From an uncultured Croceitalea sp. (lineage in GTDB: Bacteria > Bacteroidota > Bacteroidia > Flavobacteriales > Flavobacteriaceae), in contig CANNDD010000004.1 in the NCBI GenBank assembly GCA_947503285.1, forward strand, positions 1 through 64,000: a stretch of 64,000 nt of DNA. Reading direction: 5' to 3'. This document shows, piece after piece, positions 38,386 through 46,663 of this stretch. The notes below the pieces were generated by a model. It had not been told where the DNA came from. It saw only the letters and a list, made by a program, of their open reading frames with translations, and made no database searches. Positions within the stretch are counted from its first letter, which is position 1; each line of letters starts with the position of its first letter. The position numbers and the translations under genes are program-made.

Positions 38386-38563
38386 CGTTTAAAAAGGAGT
38401 ACAAGAACTCGATTTTGAAGGGATTAAGATATTGATGTTTTTATGAGCTATTCAAATATAAATATGAAATATAAGTTGAACTTAATTACTTTCATTGACT
38501 ATATCTATTAAGTTTATAGACTGAATGTAGTGAGAACGAATCGACTTATAATTAAATTTTATG

Positions 38564-38677
38564 ATTAAAGTAGCCCGTACCATGGCCGATTTGGAAGGTG
38601 CCGTGTCAATTACGGGGAATCATATCAGTGAGGCCATTCAATATCGCTCTTTGGATCGAGAGGGTTGGTTGGGGTAG
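38564..38677 (+). pseudogene. relic of a second yifB 3' end
   Basis: Thirty-seven codons plus stop match the C-terminus of YifB encoded upstream: [12 protein letters not shown], then a stretch of 20 residues ending REGWLG that is identical in protein. In those 20 codons, 10 differ synonymously between the copies, so this is not a recent duplication but a diverged homolog. Nothing of the rest of yifB is present; homology begins abruptly after AT-rich sequence. An ATG one codon before gives a 38-aa frame, but it is best read as a displaced gene end. The rest of the 38386-38713 gap is AT-rich and shows nothing else. Confidence 0.88.
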
Positions 38678-38713
38678 AAGCACTTCCATATAAATCTTGA
38701 CTTGACCTATAGT

Positions 38714-39319
38714 TTATTCTTTATACTGGCAGTACTCGTTAAAATTCCATACCAAGTCCTCTATCTCGTAGTCCTTTATGTTTTCACTTGAAATAATATC
38801 CATAAGTTCTTTACAGTCTATAAAACACTTCCCTAACTTCTTCTTCCATGCTTTTTTATTTTTTACGACTGGACAAGGAAAATCCATGTCTTTTCTTTTG
38901 ACATAATAGACAGTTGTTAAAACTTTTTGACTTCCACCCATCTGCCCAAGAGTTGACTGATTTACACTCCAATAACTATCGTCATAGGCATACAATGTCA
39001 TAAAACCTGATTCTATTACGCGATATAGTCGAGCACTATATTTATCCATTTTTACATATTCATAAGCTACTATTTCAAAACCATTATCAAACTCTAATCT
39101 TTTAACCTGGTCACTTTTCCAAACATCTGGCTTATCTTCCAGATCCATTCTAAAAAGTATTTTTTTGTTTTTTGTAAACCTATTCATTTTGATTTCTCCA
39201 AACCCTTTAAACTCAGTTCCATCTTTGAGGATTAGTGTAGCTTCTTTAGTTTGTCCATTGACAATTTTAAATGCTAACAAAGCAAAACTTACAATAATTG
39301 TTTTCAAGTAATACTTCAT
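38714..39319 (-). CDS. exported protein of unknown function
   Basis: I recognise no named family. From the ATG at 39319 the 201-aa product has a signal peptide (MKYYLKTIIVSFALLAFKIV, then NGQ) and a beta-rich mature part opening with ATLILKDGTEFKGFGEIKMN, a pattern common in small Bacteroidota exported proteins. Two cysteines (CPVV, CFIDCKEL) lie near the C-terminus. A-rich sequence (AAAGAAAAACAA) precedes this ATG; the frame extends 27 residues further upstream, but those are not signal-like. The gene is AT-rich and lies just beyond the yifB relic, so it may belong to the same accessory patch. Confidence 0.7.
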   Translation of the reverse strand: MKYYLKTIIVSFALLAFKIVNGQTKEATLILKDGTEFKGFGEIKMNRFTKNKKILFRMDLEDKPDVWKSDQVKRLEFDNGFEIVAYEYVKMDKYSARLYRVIESGFMTLYAYDDSYWSVNQSTLGQMGGSQKVLTTVYYVKRKDMDFPCPVVKNKKAWKKKLGKCFIDCKELMDIISSENIKDYEIEDLVWNFNEYCQYKE

Positions 39320-39442
39320 TTGTTTTTCTTTAAAACTAGCCAATTCGATTACCATTCGTTTGTACATTGCGAACTCTAGATCAGGTTGGTATGTGAACAT
39401 ATTTTTCAGGATAAGCCGTATAAACTGTTATAAGTCAAAATT

Positions 39443-40444
39443 TTAGTTACCCTTAATTCGCTCCCATAAAGCGAAAATCAACTTTTTGCCATCCTCACGA
39501 AATTTGGGTACTTCATTTACTTCAAGTCCGTTTTCGGTCTCTTTAAGTTCGTACGAAAAGGCATATTGTTCCTCATTGGGGTCAAAACTTAATAGCCCAA
39601 ACCGTAAATCGTTAAAAAAGATATTATAGTCTTTTTTAGTTATAGCGTACCAGCCTTCGGTAATCGTGATAAGTCGCTGTACCTTATCCTCATATTTGAG
39701 AACTCCCAATACATCATGGTTCTTTGGAATTTGTTGATATGATATCGGTTTCGAATCAAAAAAAGAATACGTTCCTATTAAATAAGACTCTTCCAGTTCA
39801 ACATTTGCCATCCAAAGCATGGTATTGAAAGGGGAGGGCCTGGTATCGATTTCACGATAGGCAATACCTTGTTCCTCTAGGGCGGTTACGAATTCTTGAT
39901 AGGCAAGGCCTTTTAAAAGTAGTCCTAGAACCAGATATGCGGTACTGAGTAATAGTCCCCATCTATTGAACCATTTTCTTTTTTTACTGCCCTTGGCGTG
40001 CCGCATGGCCAATATCAAAAACACTAAAAAGGGTAAGGTGTACAATGGGTCTATTACAAAAATGGATTGAAAGGCCAATCGTATTTTAAGTGGCCAAAAC
40101 AATTGCGTGCCCCAAGTAGTAAAGGCATCTAAAAGGGGATGTGTGAAGAGTCCCCAAAAGAATAGCCATGACCAATCTTTCCAAGTGGCTTTTTGTTTTT
40201 TATAAAGTAGCCAAACCAGCCAACCAAAGATGGGTGCACCTAGTATCGCAAAGAAGATGGAATGGCTAAATCCACGGTGAATCTCAATAGCCGATACGGT
40301 ATCAGTGAAAAAATTGGCCATGACGTCCAAATCAGGAATGGTACCCGCTACGGCACCCCAAAACATGGCTTTGTTCCCTACTTTTTTACCTAAAACGGCC
40401 TCACCAGCGGCAGCACCTAGTACTATTTGGGTCAACGAGTCCAA
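39443..40444 (-). CDS. membrane-bound metal-dependent hydrolase (DUF457/YdjM-type)
   Basis: The 333-aa protein shows the family pattern: MDSLTQIVLGAAAGEAVLGK, AGTIPDLDVM, EIHRGFSHSIFF and FWGLFTHPLLDAFTTWGTQL. The conserved Asp and His residues form the presumed metal site within four to five membrane segments of the N-terminal half. The C-terminal third is soluble. The start is TTG at 40444, as no in-frame ATG exists nearby and the MDSLTQ opening is conserved. It begins 5 bp after the amidohydrolase stop and should be co-transcribed with it. Confidence 0.85.
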   Translation of the reverse strand: MDSLTQIVLGAAAGEAVLGKKVGNKAMFWGAVAGTIPDLDVMANFFTDTVSAIEIHRGFSHSIFFAILGAPIFGWLVWLLYKKQKATWKDWSWLFFWGLFTHPLLDAFTTWGTQLFWPLKIRLAFQSIFVIDPLYTLPFLVFLILAMRHAKGSKKRKWFNRWGLLLSTAYLVLGLLLKGLAYQEFVTALEEQGIAYREIDTRPSPFNTMLWMANVELEESYLIGTYSFFDSKPISYQQIPKNHDVLGVLKYEDKVQRLITITEGWYAITKKDYNIFFNDLRFGLLSFDPNEEQYAFSYELKETENGLEVNEVPKFREDGKKLIFALWERIKGN

Positions 40445-40449
40445 TCCTT

Positions 40450-42180
40450 CTAATCGGCGGTTTTGTTATAAACGATCTTACCATCGTAGATGGTCATCAT
40501 CACTTCGGTTTCTAAAAACTTATCTTCAGAAACGGTCATTAAATCTTGATTATAAATCGTGAAATCCGCTAATTTTCCGGGTGTAATGGAACCCTTTATG
40601 TTTTCTTCGAATGCCCCATATGCCGCATATAGGGTGTAAGACCTCAAAGCCTGTTCCCGTGTCATCCGCTCTTCGGGTTCATAACCTTCATCAGGCAGGC
40701 CCTTCAATGTTTTTCTGGTAAAACTGGCATATAAACTAGCGATCGGATTCAAGGGTTCAACGGGCACGTCAGTACCATTTACAATGGGAACACCACTTTT
40801 TAGTAAGGTTTGCCACATGTAGGCGCCTTCTTTTATTCGTTTTTCACCCAAGCGGTCTATAGCCCATGGTCTGTCTGAGGACAAATGGACCGCTTGCATC
40901 GCTGGTATGACCCCTAAAGCGGCAAATCTGGGGATATCGTCGGGGTGCAAATGTTGTGCATGTTCTATTCGAAAACGATGGTCGTCAACCATATCGGGCA
41001 ATTCATTGAATGCATACTCGTAGCGGTCCAATATTTCTTTATTGGCACGATCACCAATTGCATGGGCACAAACTTGAAACCCATTTCGTAGACCGTTTAA
41101 AGCGGTTTCTTTGACAAAGGGCATGGGTAGGGTCTCATGACCAAAGTGACCAGGTCGATCTGAATATTCATCTAATAACCAAGCCCCCCTTGAACCTAAG
41201 GCTCCATCACAGTTTAGTTTCACTGAACGTATGGTAAATGTATTGTCGGAATCTACCATAGGGCCTCTCTTGTACCATTCGGTCAGTAAATCCTTATCCC
41301 ATCCGGTCAGCATGCAGTACAAACGTAAGTTCATTTTATTGGATGTTTTCATTTGTTCATAGAGCGCAATGGTCTCTCTACCAATACCGGCATCATGAAA
41401 ACCTGTTATACCGTTTCTATGGCATGCCGCTACTGCCAATTCGAATGCTTGATTGTTTCTTTCTGCGGTCGTTTCAGGAATGTGTTTGGTAATCAGTGTT
41501 TGGGCACGTTCATTAAAAATCCCTGTGGGCCTACCCAACCCGTCACGCATTACCTCACCACCTTCAATGGTGAATTTATCGATGCCCTCTTTTGAAAGTA
41601 CTTGAAGCCCGGCAATTTCCATGGCTTTGGCATTTGCAAATCCGGCATGGCCGCTTGCATGGCCCAAATAGACGGGATTATCAGGAGATACTTCACTTAA
41701 CCTGTCATGGGTTTGAAAACCATTGACCAAATTTTCTGGCATTTCGACCCATTTACTTTGGTGCCAACCCCTGCCTAATATCCATTCCCCCGGTTTTACG
41801 GTCTTTACTTTTTCAGCAACGGCATCAATGATTTCTTGATAGCTTGTAGTATTGATCAAATCAAGGTTCAGTTCATTGTACCCCAAACCCATAAAATGAC
41901 CATGACCCTCAATTAATCCTGGAGTCATGGTTTTTCCTTTTAAATCGAGCACTTCGGTATCTTCTACTTGATAAGCTTCGGCTTCCTCCATGCTTCCTGC
42001 GAATAGTATGATATTGTCCTTTATCGCAACGGCTTCGACCTTAGACTTTGTAGTATCAACCGTATAAATCGGTCCGCCATGAATGAGTAGTGTGGCCGCT
42101 TCTTTTTTGTTTTCTGAACATGAGAAAAATACAATTAAGATGAATGCAAGTAGGCATCGCGTTAGACTTCTAAATTTCAT
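40450..42180 (-). CDS. amidohydrolase family lipoprotein (YtcJ-like)
   Basis: The 576-aa metal-dependent hydrolase of the amidohydrolase superfamily has a lipoprotein signal (ending VFFSC at about residue 21). Metal-site motifs are GLIEGHGHFMGLG, HRNGITGFHDAG, VCAHAIGDRANKE, RIEHAQHLHPDDI and NGTDVPVEPLNP. Length and motif order match YtcJ-type exo-amidohydrolases, whose substrates are mostly undefined. The lipid anchor places it in the envelope. It is the first gene before the membrane hydrolase gene. Confidence 0.9.
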   Translation of the reverse strand: MKFRSLTRCLLAFILIVFFSCSENKKEAATLLIHGGPIYTVDTTKSKVEAVAIKDNIILFAGSMEEAEAYQVEDTEVLDLKGKTMTPGLIEGHGHFMGLGYNELNLDLINTTSYQEIIDAVAEKVKTVKPGEWILGRGWHQSKWVEMPENLVNGFQTHDRLSEVSPDNPVYLGHASGHAGFANAKAMEIAGLQVLSKEGIDKFTIEGGEVMRDGLGRPTGIFNERAQTLITKHIPETTAERNNQAFELAVAACHRNGITGFHDAGIGRETIALYEQMKTSNKMNLRLYCMLTGWDKDLLTEWYKRGPMVDSDNTFTIRSVKLNCDGALGSRGAWLLDEYSDRPGHFGHETLPMPFVKETALNGLRNGFQVCAHAIGDRANKEILDRYEYAFNELPDMVDDHRFRIEHAQHLHPDDIPRFAALGVIPAMQAVHLSSDRPWAIDRLGEKRIKEGAYMWQTLLKSGVPIVNGTDVPVEPLNPIASLYASFTRKTLKGLPDEGYEPEERMTREQALRSYTLYAAYGAFEENIKGSITPGKLADFTIYNQDLMTVSEDKFLETEVMMTIYDGKIVYNKTAD

Positions 42181-42325
42181 GAATGTTGGTTTTAATCGGT
42201 TTAATTTACAATTAAATAATCATCAAAATAGAAGGATTTATATAATTTGATAGCGATTGGTAGATAAATCATATTACGACAAAACCGTATATCATTATTG
42301 ACCAGTGTTTTAAAAATAATTTCGT

Positions 42326-42392
42326 GTCCGTTCGAGCGCATTCGAAAACTTTCTAATAATATCGAAGCAGTCTTGACTGCGCTTGACTAGAC
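42326..42392. repeat. degraded palindromic (REP-like) element
   Basis: Two 22-base arms (42326-42347 and 42371-42392) are inverted copies with 15 of 22 positions matching around the core AGCGCA/TGCGCT. The core resembles the longer palindrome at 57325-57413. It lies in the 305-bp gap between the amidohydrolase and transglycosylase genes; I see nothing else in that gap. Confidence 0.55.
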
Positions 42393-42485
42393 GTTTACAG
42401 CGTAATCATATATGGGAATTAGGGGACTATTTACTGACGGCGGTAGTTTAAAGATAGCAGTGTGAATCAATAGGGACATCAAGAC

Positions 42486-43913
42486 TTACTCTTTGATAAA
42501 CTTGATATAGTGGTTATAACGTTCAAAAATGTCATTGACATAATTAAACGGTTCCAATCCATTTACATAACCATATTTGATTTCTTTTCGAACATAGTTT
42601 TTGGGATAGGTAAGGGCCAAAATCATTTCAGCAACATGGTTGTCCCAAACCTGTGGGTTCAATCCATTTAATTCTGCCAATTTCTGCGCATCTTTTACAT
42701 GAAAATAACCACAATTATAAGCAGCAAGTGTAAACTTGATACGTTCGATGCTGTCATTGATATCAGCGTGACCGTCATGCAACTGTTTGAGGTAGGTCAC
42801 ACCACCACGGATATTTTCATTCGGATTTAAGCGATCGGTAACCCTTAGGTCTTCAGCCGTACCTGGCATCATTTGCATTAATCCCTCAGCACCTGACCAT
42901 GCGCTGGCCTCATTTTCAAAACGGGACTCTTGATAGATAAGGGCAGCGATCAACCGCCAATCCCAACCGATGGTTTCTGAATTCTTTTTGATGATATCGT
43001 CATACGGACTGATTTCGTTGGTATTTATGCTGTAAAACTCGCTTTTCACCCGTTTTTTGAACCGACGTTTATTTTTAAAGTATTTGTTGTATAGCACATT
43101 GTATTCCGCTTTTCTCTTGAAGTCCCTTATCCAAGAATTTGTTGCATCCAATAATTCGGTAGCATTTGGTCGTACGGCCCAAGCAATGCGTTGTGAAAAA
43201 CTGACGGGAACTCCGGTATCCAATATGGGAAAATATGAGGCATTGATTGTTGCCAGGTTTTTATCTGCAATGGTATATTTGATTTTACCATCGACGACCA
43301 TTTTAATAATCTCGGCGGTTGAAAGATTGCCTTGTAAAGTGTCTATAATGATTTCACCTCCCATTTCGGTCGAGAGATTCCTTAACCTCTTGTAATAAGA
43401 AGTATTTTTTCTTACCGATACGGTATCCCCAATCAGCTCCAAGGGATTTTGAACGATACTTTTTTTGATATCGTCAAGAGTCATTTTACGCCAGTTTACC
43501 GGCTTTTTTTGTACCAAAACCTGTTCTGTCACATAGAGGTAATCGGTAAAGGCGGCCAATTTTTTTCTATCATTGGTAATGGCCAGTCCGTAGGCCACAA
43601 GATCCGCATCACCAGCTTTCAAACTGGTCAGTAATTCGTCTAGATCATTGGAAATGATGATTTCCAATTCCAAATCCAAATGCTCGGCAAGGTGCTCTAG
43701 TAGTTCGTATTCATACCCCATGGGGCGCCCCCGATATAGAAAATAACTTGTTCCACTGTAAGCAATCAAAACCTTTAATTTGCCATCTTTCTTTATTTCA
43801 GAAAGGTCTCTCGTAATAGGTGTTTCAGTAGTTTGCTTTACTGAGGTCTTATCTTTTTTACAACTTAGAAAAGCAACAAGACAAATCCCGAAAAAAAAAT
43901 AGCGTAATTTCAT
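42486..43913 (-). CDS. mltF: MltF-like membrane-bound lytic murein transglycosylase
   Basis: The 475-aa lipoprotein (MKLRYFFFGICLVAFLSC, then KKDK) has a solute-binding-protein family 3 domain (about 40-285; LKVLIAYSGTSYFLYRGRPM) and a C-terminal SLT domain. In the latter, E in ALIYQESRFENEASAWSGA is the catalytic acid, followed by GLMQMMPGTAEDL and AAYNCGYFHVKDA. MltF cleaves peptidoglycan glycan strands at the outer membrane. The ATG at 43913 places the signal correctly; an extension of 12 residues upstream is unlikely. Confidence 0.92.
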   Translation of the reverse strand: MKLRYFFFGICLVAFLSCKKDKTSVKQTTETPITRDLSEIKKDGKLKVLIAYSGTSYFLYRGRPMGYEYELLEHLAEHLDLELEIIISNDLDELLTSLKAGDADLVAYGLAITNDRKKLAAFTDYLYVTEQVLVQKKPVNWRKMTLDDIKKSIVQNPLELIGDTVSVRKNTSYYKRLRNLSTEMGGEIIIDTLQGNLSTAEIIKMVVDGKIKYTIADKNLATINASYFPILDTGVPVSFSQRIAWAVRPNATELLDATNSWIRDFKRKAEYNVLYNKYFKNKRRFKKRVKSEFYSINTNEISPYDDIIKKNSETIGWDWRLIAALIYQESRFENEASAWSGAEGLMQMMPGTAEDLRVTDRLNPNENIRGGVTYLKQLHDGHADINDSIERIKFTLAAYNCGYFHVKDAQKLAELNGLNPQVWDNHVAEMILALTYPKNYVRKEIKYGYVNGLEPFNYVNDIFERYNHYIKFIKE

Positions 43914-44083
43914 TTTGCTATTTATCAAGGGTATTAAAAACTGATACACAAAGACTATAATTTGAAATTGAATTTACGGTTTCAGGGGTTAAAACTCCAG
44001 ATTGTACCGTTGTAGGGTAATTCAACCCCTTCAATATCCCTGATTTGTTGCTAAGCCCTATAGTGTTTGACCATTTTCGCCAA

Positions 44084-45979
44084 TTAATGCCCTTCATAAG
44101 TATCCTTTTTGGCTTTGTAGTACTCTTGAAGTGTATAGAAGGCTTGTTTGTATTTACCTTCTTGGCTGACCAGGCCTTTTCGATTCCATCCATCTTGAAT
44201 ATTAGGTAGCTGCCTTCGGGGGCTTCTGAAATCGGCCAATATCCAGGGGGAAAAACCGACCAAATTTGGAATCCTATCCAAAAACCCCAAGGTTTCTTGG
44301 TATAGATAGTTCTGATAATCTTCAGACCACCTCGTTAAGTTATCTGCCCGAAACCCATATTTGGCGCCAGCTCCAAACTCACTAACGATTACAGGTTTTT
44401 CTTGAGAAAATCTAAAAGAGGCTTTAGCGAGTATTTCCGGGGTACCCTCGTACCAACCCAAGTATTGGTTAAAACTGACGATATCGGAGTATTGTGCAAA
44501 AGGATCTGAGATGGTGTAGACGCCATCTCCTAAATTTTGCTTGAAAAGCGCTGCTGAAAGTAGCCTTGTACTATCCAAAGATTTCGTTTTTACCGCTAAT
44601 TTTTTTAAAAAAACCAATCTTTCGTCCGTATTGGGCGTTTCGTTTGCCAATGACCAAACAATTACGCTAGAGCGATTTCGATCTCGTGCTATCATATCGG
44701 TCAGCTGTTTTTCCGCATTTTGATACGTAGTCTCATTGGCCCAATCTATGGTCCAATACACCGGAATCTCTTCCCACAATAATATGCCCAATGAGTCTGC
44801 AATTCTGGGCATGTATTCATTATGAGGGTAGTGCGCCAAACGCATATAATTGGCATTCAAGTCTTTCGCCCATTTGAACAATTGCAAGGCATCTCCCTTT
44901 GAGGTATTTCGGCCACCCCTGATAGGGTTTTCTTCATGGGCACATATTCCCCTCAAAAAAAGGGGTTTACCATTGAGCAACAATTGATTGCCTTTGGTTG
45001 TGATTGTTCGAAGCCCGATTTTATCAGATACCTTATCTTCAGAAACACTTAGCTCAAAATCATATAGCTTTGGCTGCTGTGGACTCCATCGGATAAAACT
45101 TCTCGTTAGTTTTTTATTGAAAAAGACTTTCTTTTGATTCTTAAAGTCGAGTGTTATCGTGACCTTTAAATCTTTCGAACGTATATAAACGGGACCTGAG
45201 TAAGATTCCGATAACTCCACATATCCATATAGTTCATCTGATTTTTCAGGGTTAAGCTGAACATGGTAGTCTTGTATGAATACTTTAGGGAATTCAAGTA
45301 ATGAAACATCCCTTGTGATTCCACCATAATTCCACCAATCGGTAACATCGGTTGGCACGGCTTCTTTGGCTCTTTTGTTATCAACTCTGACCACTAACGA
45401 ATTTTCACCTGCTTTCACCAATGTTGAAATGTCAAATGCAAACGGGGTAAAACCACCAACATGTACACCGGCCTTTTCACCATTCACATAAACATCGGCA
45501 CGATAATTAGCGGCACCAAAATGCAATAGCAACTTTTGGTTTTGCGGTATTTCCTTTAAATCAAAACCTTTTCTATACCATATGGAGCCTTCGTAATAGA
45601 GCAATTCTTTTGCCTGACTGTTCCAATCACCGGGAACCTTGATTTTTTTACTCCCTTCAAAGCTATATTCATAGCGTTCCGTCTTGTTCTTCGCTTTACC
45701 ATCAAGGGCTGCAAAATCCCTTTTGCCTAATGCAGAAGAATCGAAAGGTACCCGTACGAAGTCGTAATAAAACGCTTCATAGCGGTCTACGAAATAATTC
45801 CAATCGCCATTTAGCGAAGTTTTTTTTCGGTTGAATACATTTTGTGGAACGGCAACCTCATACTGGGCAGCGGTCGGTAAATAGGCCATGGCCATCACAA
45901 CGAACGTTATACTGAGATTACGTTTGTATACCTTGCATAAGTGTGCCGGAAAATGCCTGTAGATGCTATATAATTTCAT
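44084..45979 (-). CDS. glycoside hydrolase family 2 enzyme (beta-glucuronidase/galactosidase type)
   Basis: The 631-aa exported enzyme has a signal segment at about 21-38 (ending PTAAQ). It has the GH2 order: sugar-binding jelly roll (about 50-230, GSIWYRKGFDL, VYVNGEKAGVHVGGFTPF), immunoglobulin-like domain (about 235-325) and TIM barrel. In the barrel E447 (VWSLANETPN) is the acid/base and E534 (PVIVSEFGAGA) the nucleophile. The sequence is nearer to beta-glucuronidase-like GH2 than to LacZ, but specificity cannot be read. It stands alone, outside any polysaccharide locus. Confidence 0.9.
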   Translation of the reverse strand: MKLYSIYRHFPAHLCKVYKRNLSITFVVMAMAYLPTAAQYEVAVPQNVFNRKKTSLNGDWNYFVDRYEAFYYDFVRVPFDSSALGKRDFAALDGKAKNKTERYEYSFEGSKKIKVPGDWNSQAKELLYYEGSIWYRKGFDLKEIPQNQKLLLHFGAANYRADVYVNGEKAGVHVGGFTPFAFDISTLVKAGENSLVVRVDNKRAKEAVPTDVTDWWNYGGITRDVSLLEFPKVFIQDYHVQLNPEKSDELYGYVELSESYSGPVYIRSKDLKVTITLDFKNQKKVFFNKKLTRSFIRWSPQQPKLYDFELSVSEDKVSDKIGLRTITTKGNQLLLNGKPLFLRGICAHEENPIRGGRNTSKGDALQLFKWAKDLNANYMRLAHYPHNEYMPRIADSLGILLWEEIPVYWTIDWANETTYQNAEKQLTDMIARDRNRSSVIVWSLANETPNTDERLVFLKKLAVKTKSLDSTRLLSAALFKQNLGDGVYTISDPFAQYSDIVSFNQYLGWYEGTPEILAKASFRFSQEKPVIVSEFGAGAKYGFRADNLTRWSEDYQNYLYQETLGFLDRIPNLVGFSPWILADFRSPRRQLPNIQDGWNRKGLVSQEGKYKQAFYTLQEYYKAKKDTYEGH

Positions 45980-46041
45980 TTAGTCAGTATGATTGGTCTT
46001 GGTCAAGTTACCAAAATCTCACTAAATGTAGGTCCTCAGAA

Positions 46042-46485
46042 TTAAATAACCTTGATATTCGCCCGTAACCCCTGTATGATGCCCAAAACGTTGTTTACGG
46101 TATCTTTAAGATAGTATTTGATGACTACGTGTGGAATACGAATCGTGGTAAACCCATTCTTAAAAGAATGCATGGCCTCTTCAAGATCGTTGATGGCCTG
46201 TTCATGGGTAATCATCTGATAATCGGTGTCGATTTCAATGTTGAGCTTTACCCTTGAGATTGCAATATCTATGGATTTCTGGCCATCCCACCATTCTAAC
46301 ATAGGGTTGGCCCCGGCCTCTTTTAATGCGTAAAAGAGTTGAATGGCTTCAACGGGGGTATTGTTTTCCGCGATTACTTTTTCAATAAGTCGGGTATGAC
46401 GCTCACATAATTCAACCCCTAAGGTTTCGGTTGAATTTTTAAACGTATCATAGCCAATATTTTTGTTACAATCTATACATGCCAT
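46042..46485 (-). CDS. small DUF559/PD-(D/E)xK-like protein with N-terminal cysteines
   Basis: The 147-aa protein opens with CIDCNKNIGYDTFKN and a later CERH, a possible zinc site. The C-terminal half (about 85-147) resembles the Vsr-like DUF559 nuclease fold: KSIDIAISRVKLNIEIDTDY, then HEQAINDLEEA, and TTIRIPHVVIKYYL. The D...ExD spacing fits a PD-(D/E)xK active site, although the usual lysine is not clear. It is divergent from the Nramp-fold transporter gene. Function unknown; family placement is tentative. Confidence 0.7.
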   Translation of the reverse strand: MACIDCNKNIGYDTFKNSTETLGVELCERHTRLIEKVIAENNTPVEAIQLFYALKEAGANPMLEWWDGQKSIDIAISRVKLNIEIDTDYQMITHEQAINDLEEAMHSFKNGFTTIRIPHVVIKYYLKDTVNNVLGIIQGLRANIKVI

Positions 46486-46493
46486 GTAAGTAG

Positions 46494-46519
46494 GTCAGTT
46501 TGGTCAATTTGTCAATTTG
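46494..46519. repeat. three tandem 9-bp direct repeats
   Basis: GTCAGTTTG, GTCAATTTG and TCAATTTG follow one another between two divergent genes and overlap the candidate -33 element of the transporter promoter. Regular 9-bp spacing could present a protein-binding array. Confidence 0.4.
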
Positions 46520-46536
46520 GGACTATTATAACTTTG
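46509..46536 (+). promoter_or_regulatory. promoter of the Nramp-pxpABC operon
   Basis: TTG at 46509-46511 is followed after 17 bases by TAACTTTG (46529-46536), an exact match to the Bacteroidota -7 consensus TAnnTTTG. It implies a leader of about 120 nt before the ATG at 46664, and that leader contains the direct repeats at 46579-46614. Confidence 0.6.
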
Positions 46537-46578
46537 ACATTTTTTAATTCGTATATCGGTTCGATGTATGACACCCAC

Positions 46579-46614
46579 TTTTTAGATGAAATGCATTTTT
46601 TTAGATAAAATGCA
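46579..46614. repeat. 17-bp direct repeats in the transporter leader
   Basis: TTTTTAGATGAAATGCA (46579-46595) and TTTTTAGATAAAATGCA (46598-46614) differ at one position and are spaced 19 bases start to start. They lie downstream of the promoter and 50 bp before the transporter start. This suggests a regulator site or a leader RNA feature. Confidence 0.6.
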
Positions 46615-46663
46615 AGGTAGCCTGTTGGGAAACTGCTATTTTGTGTGGTGAAAATTTTCAGCG

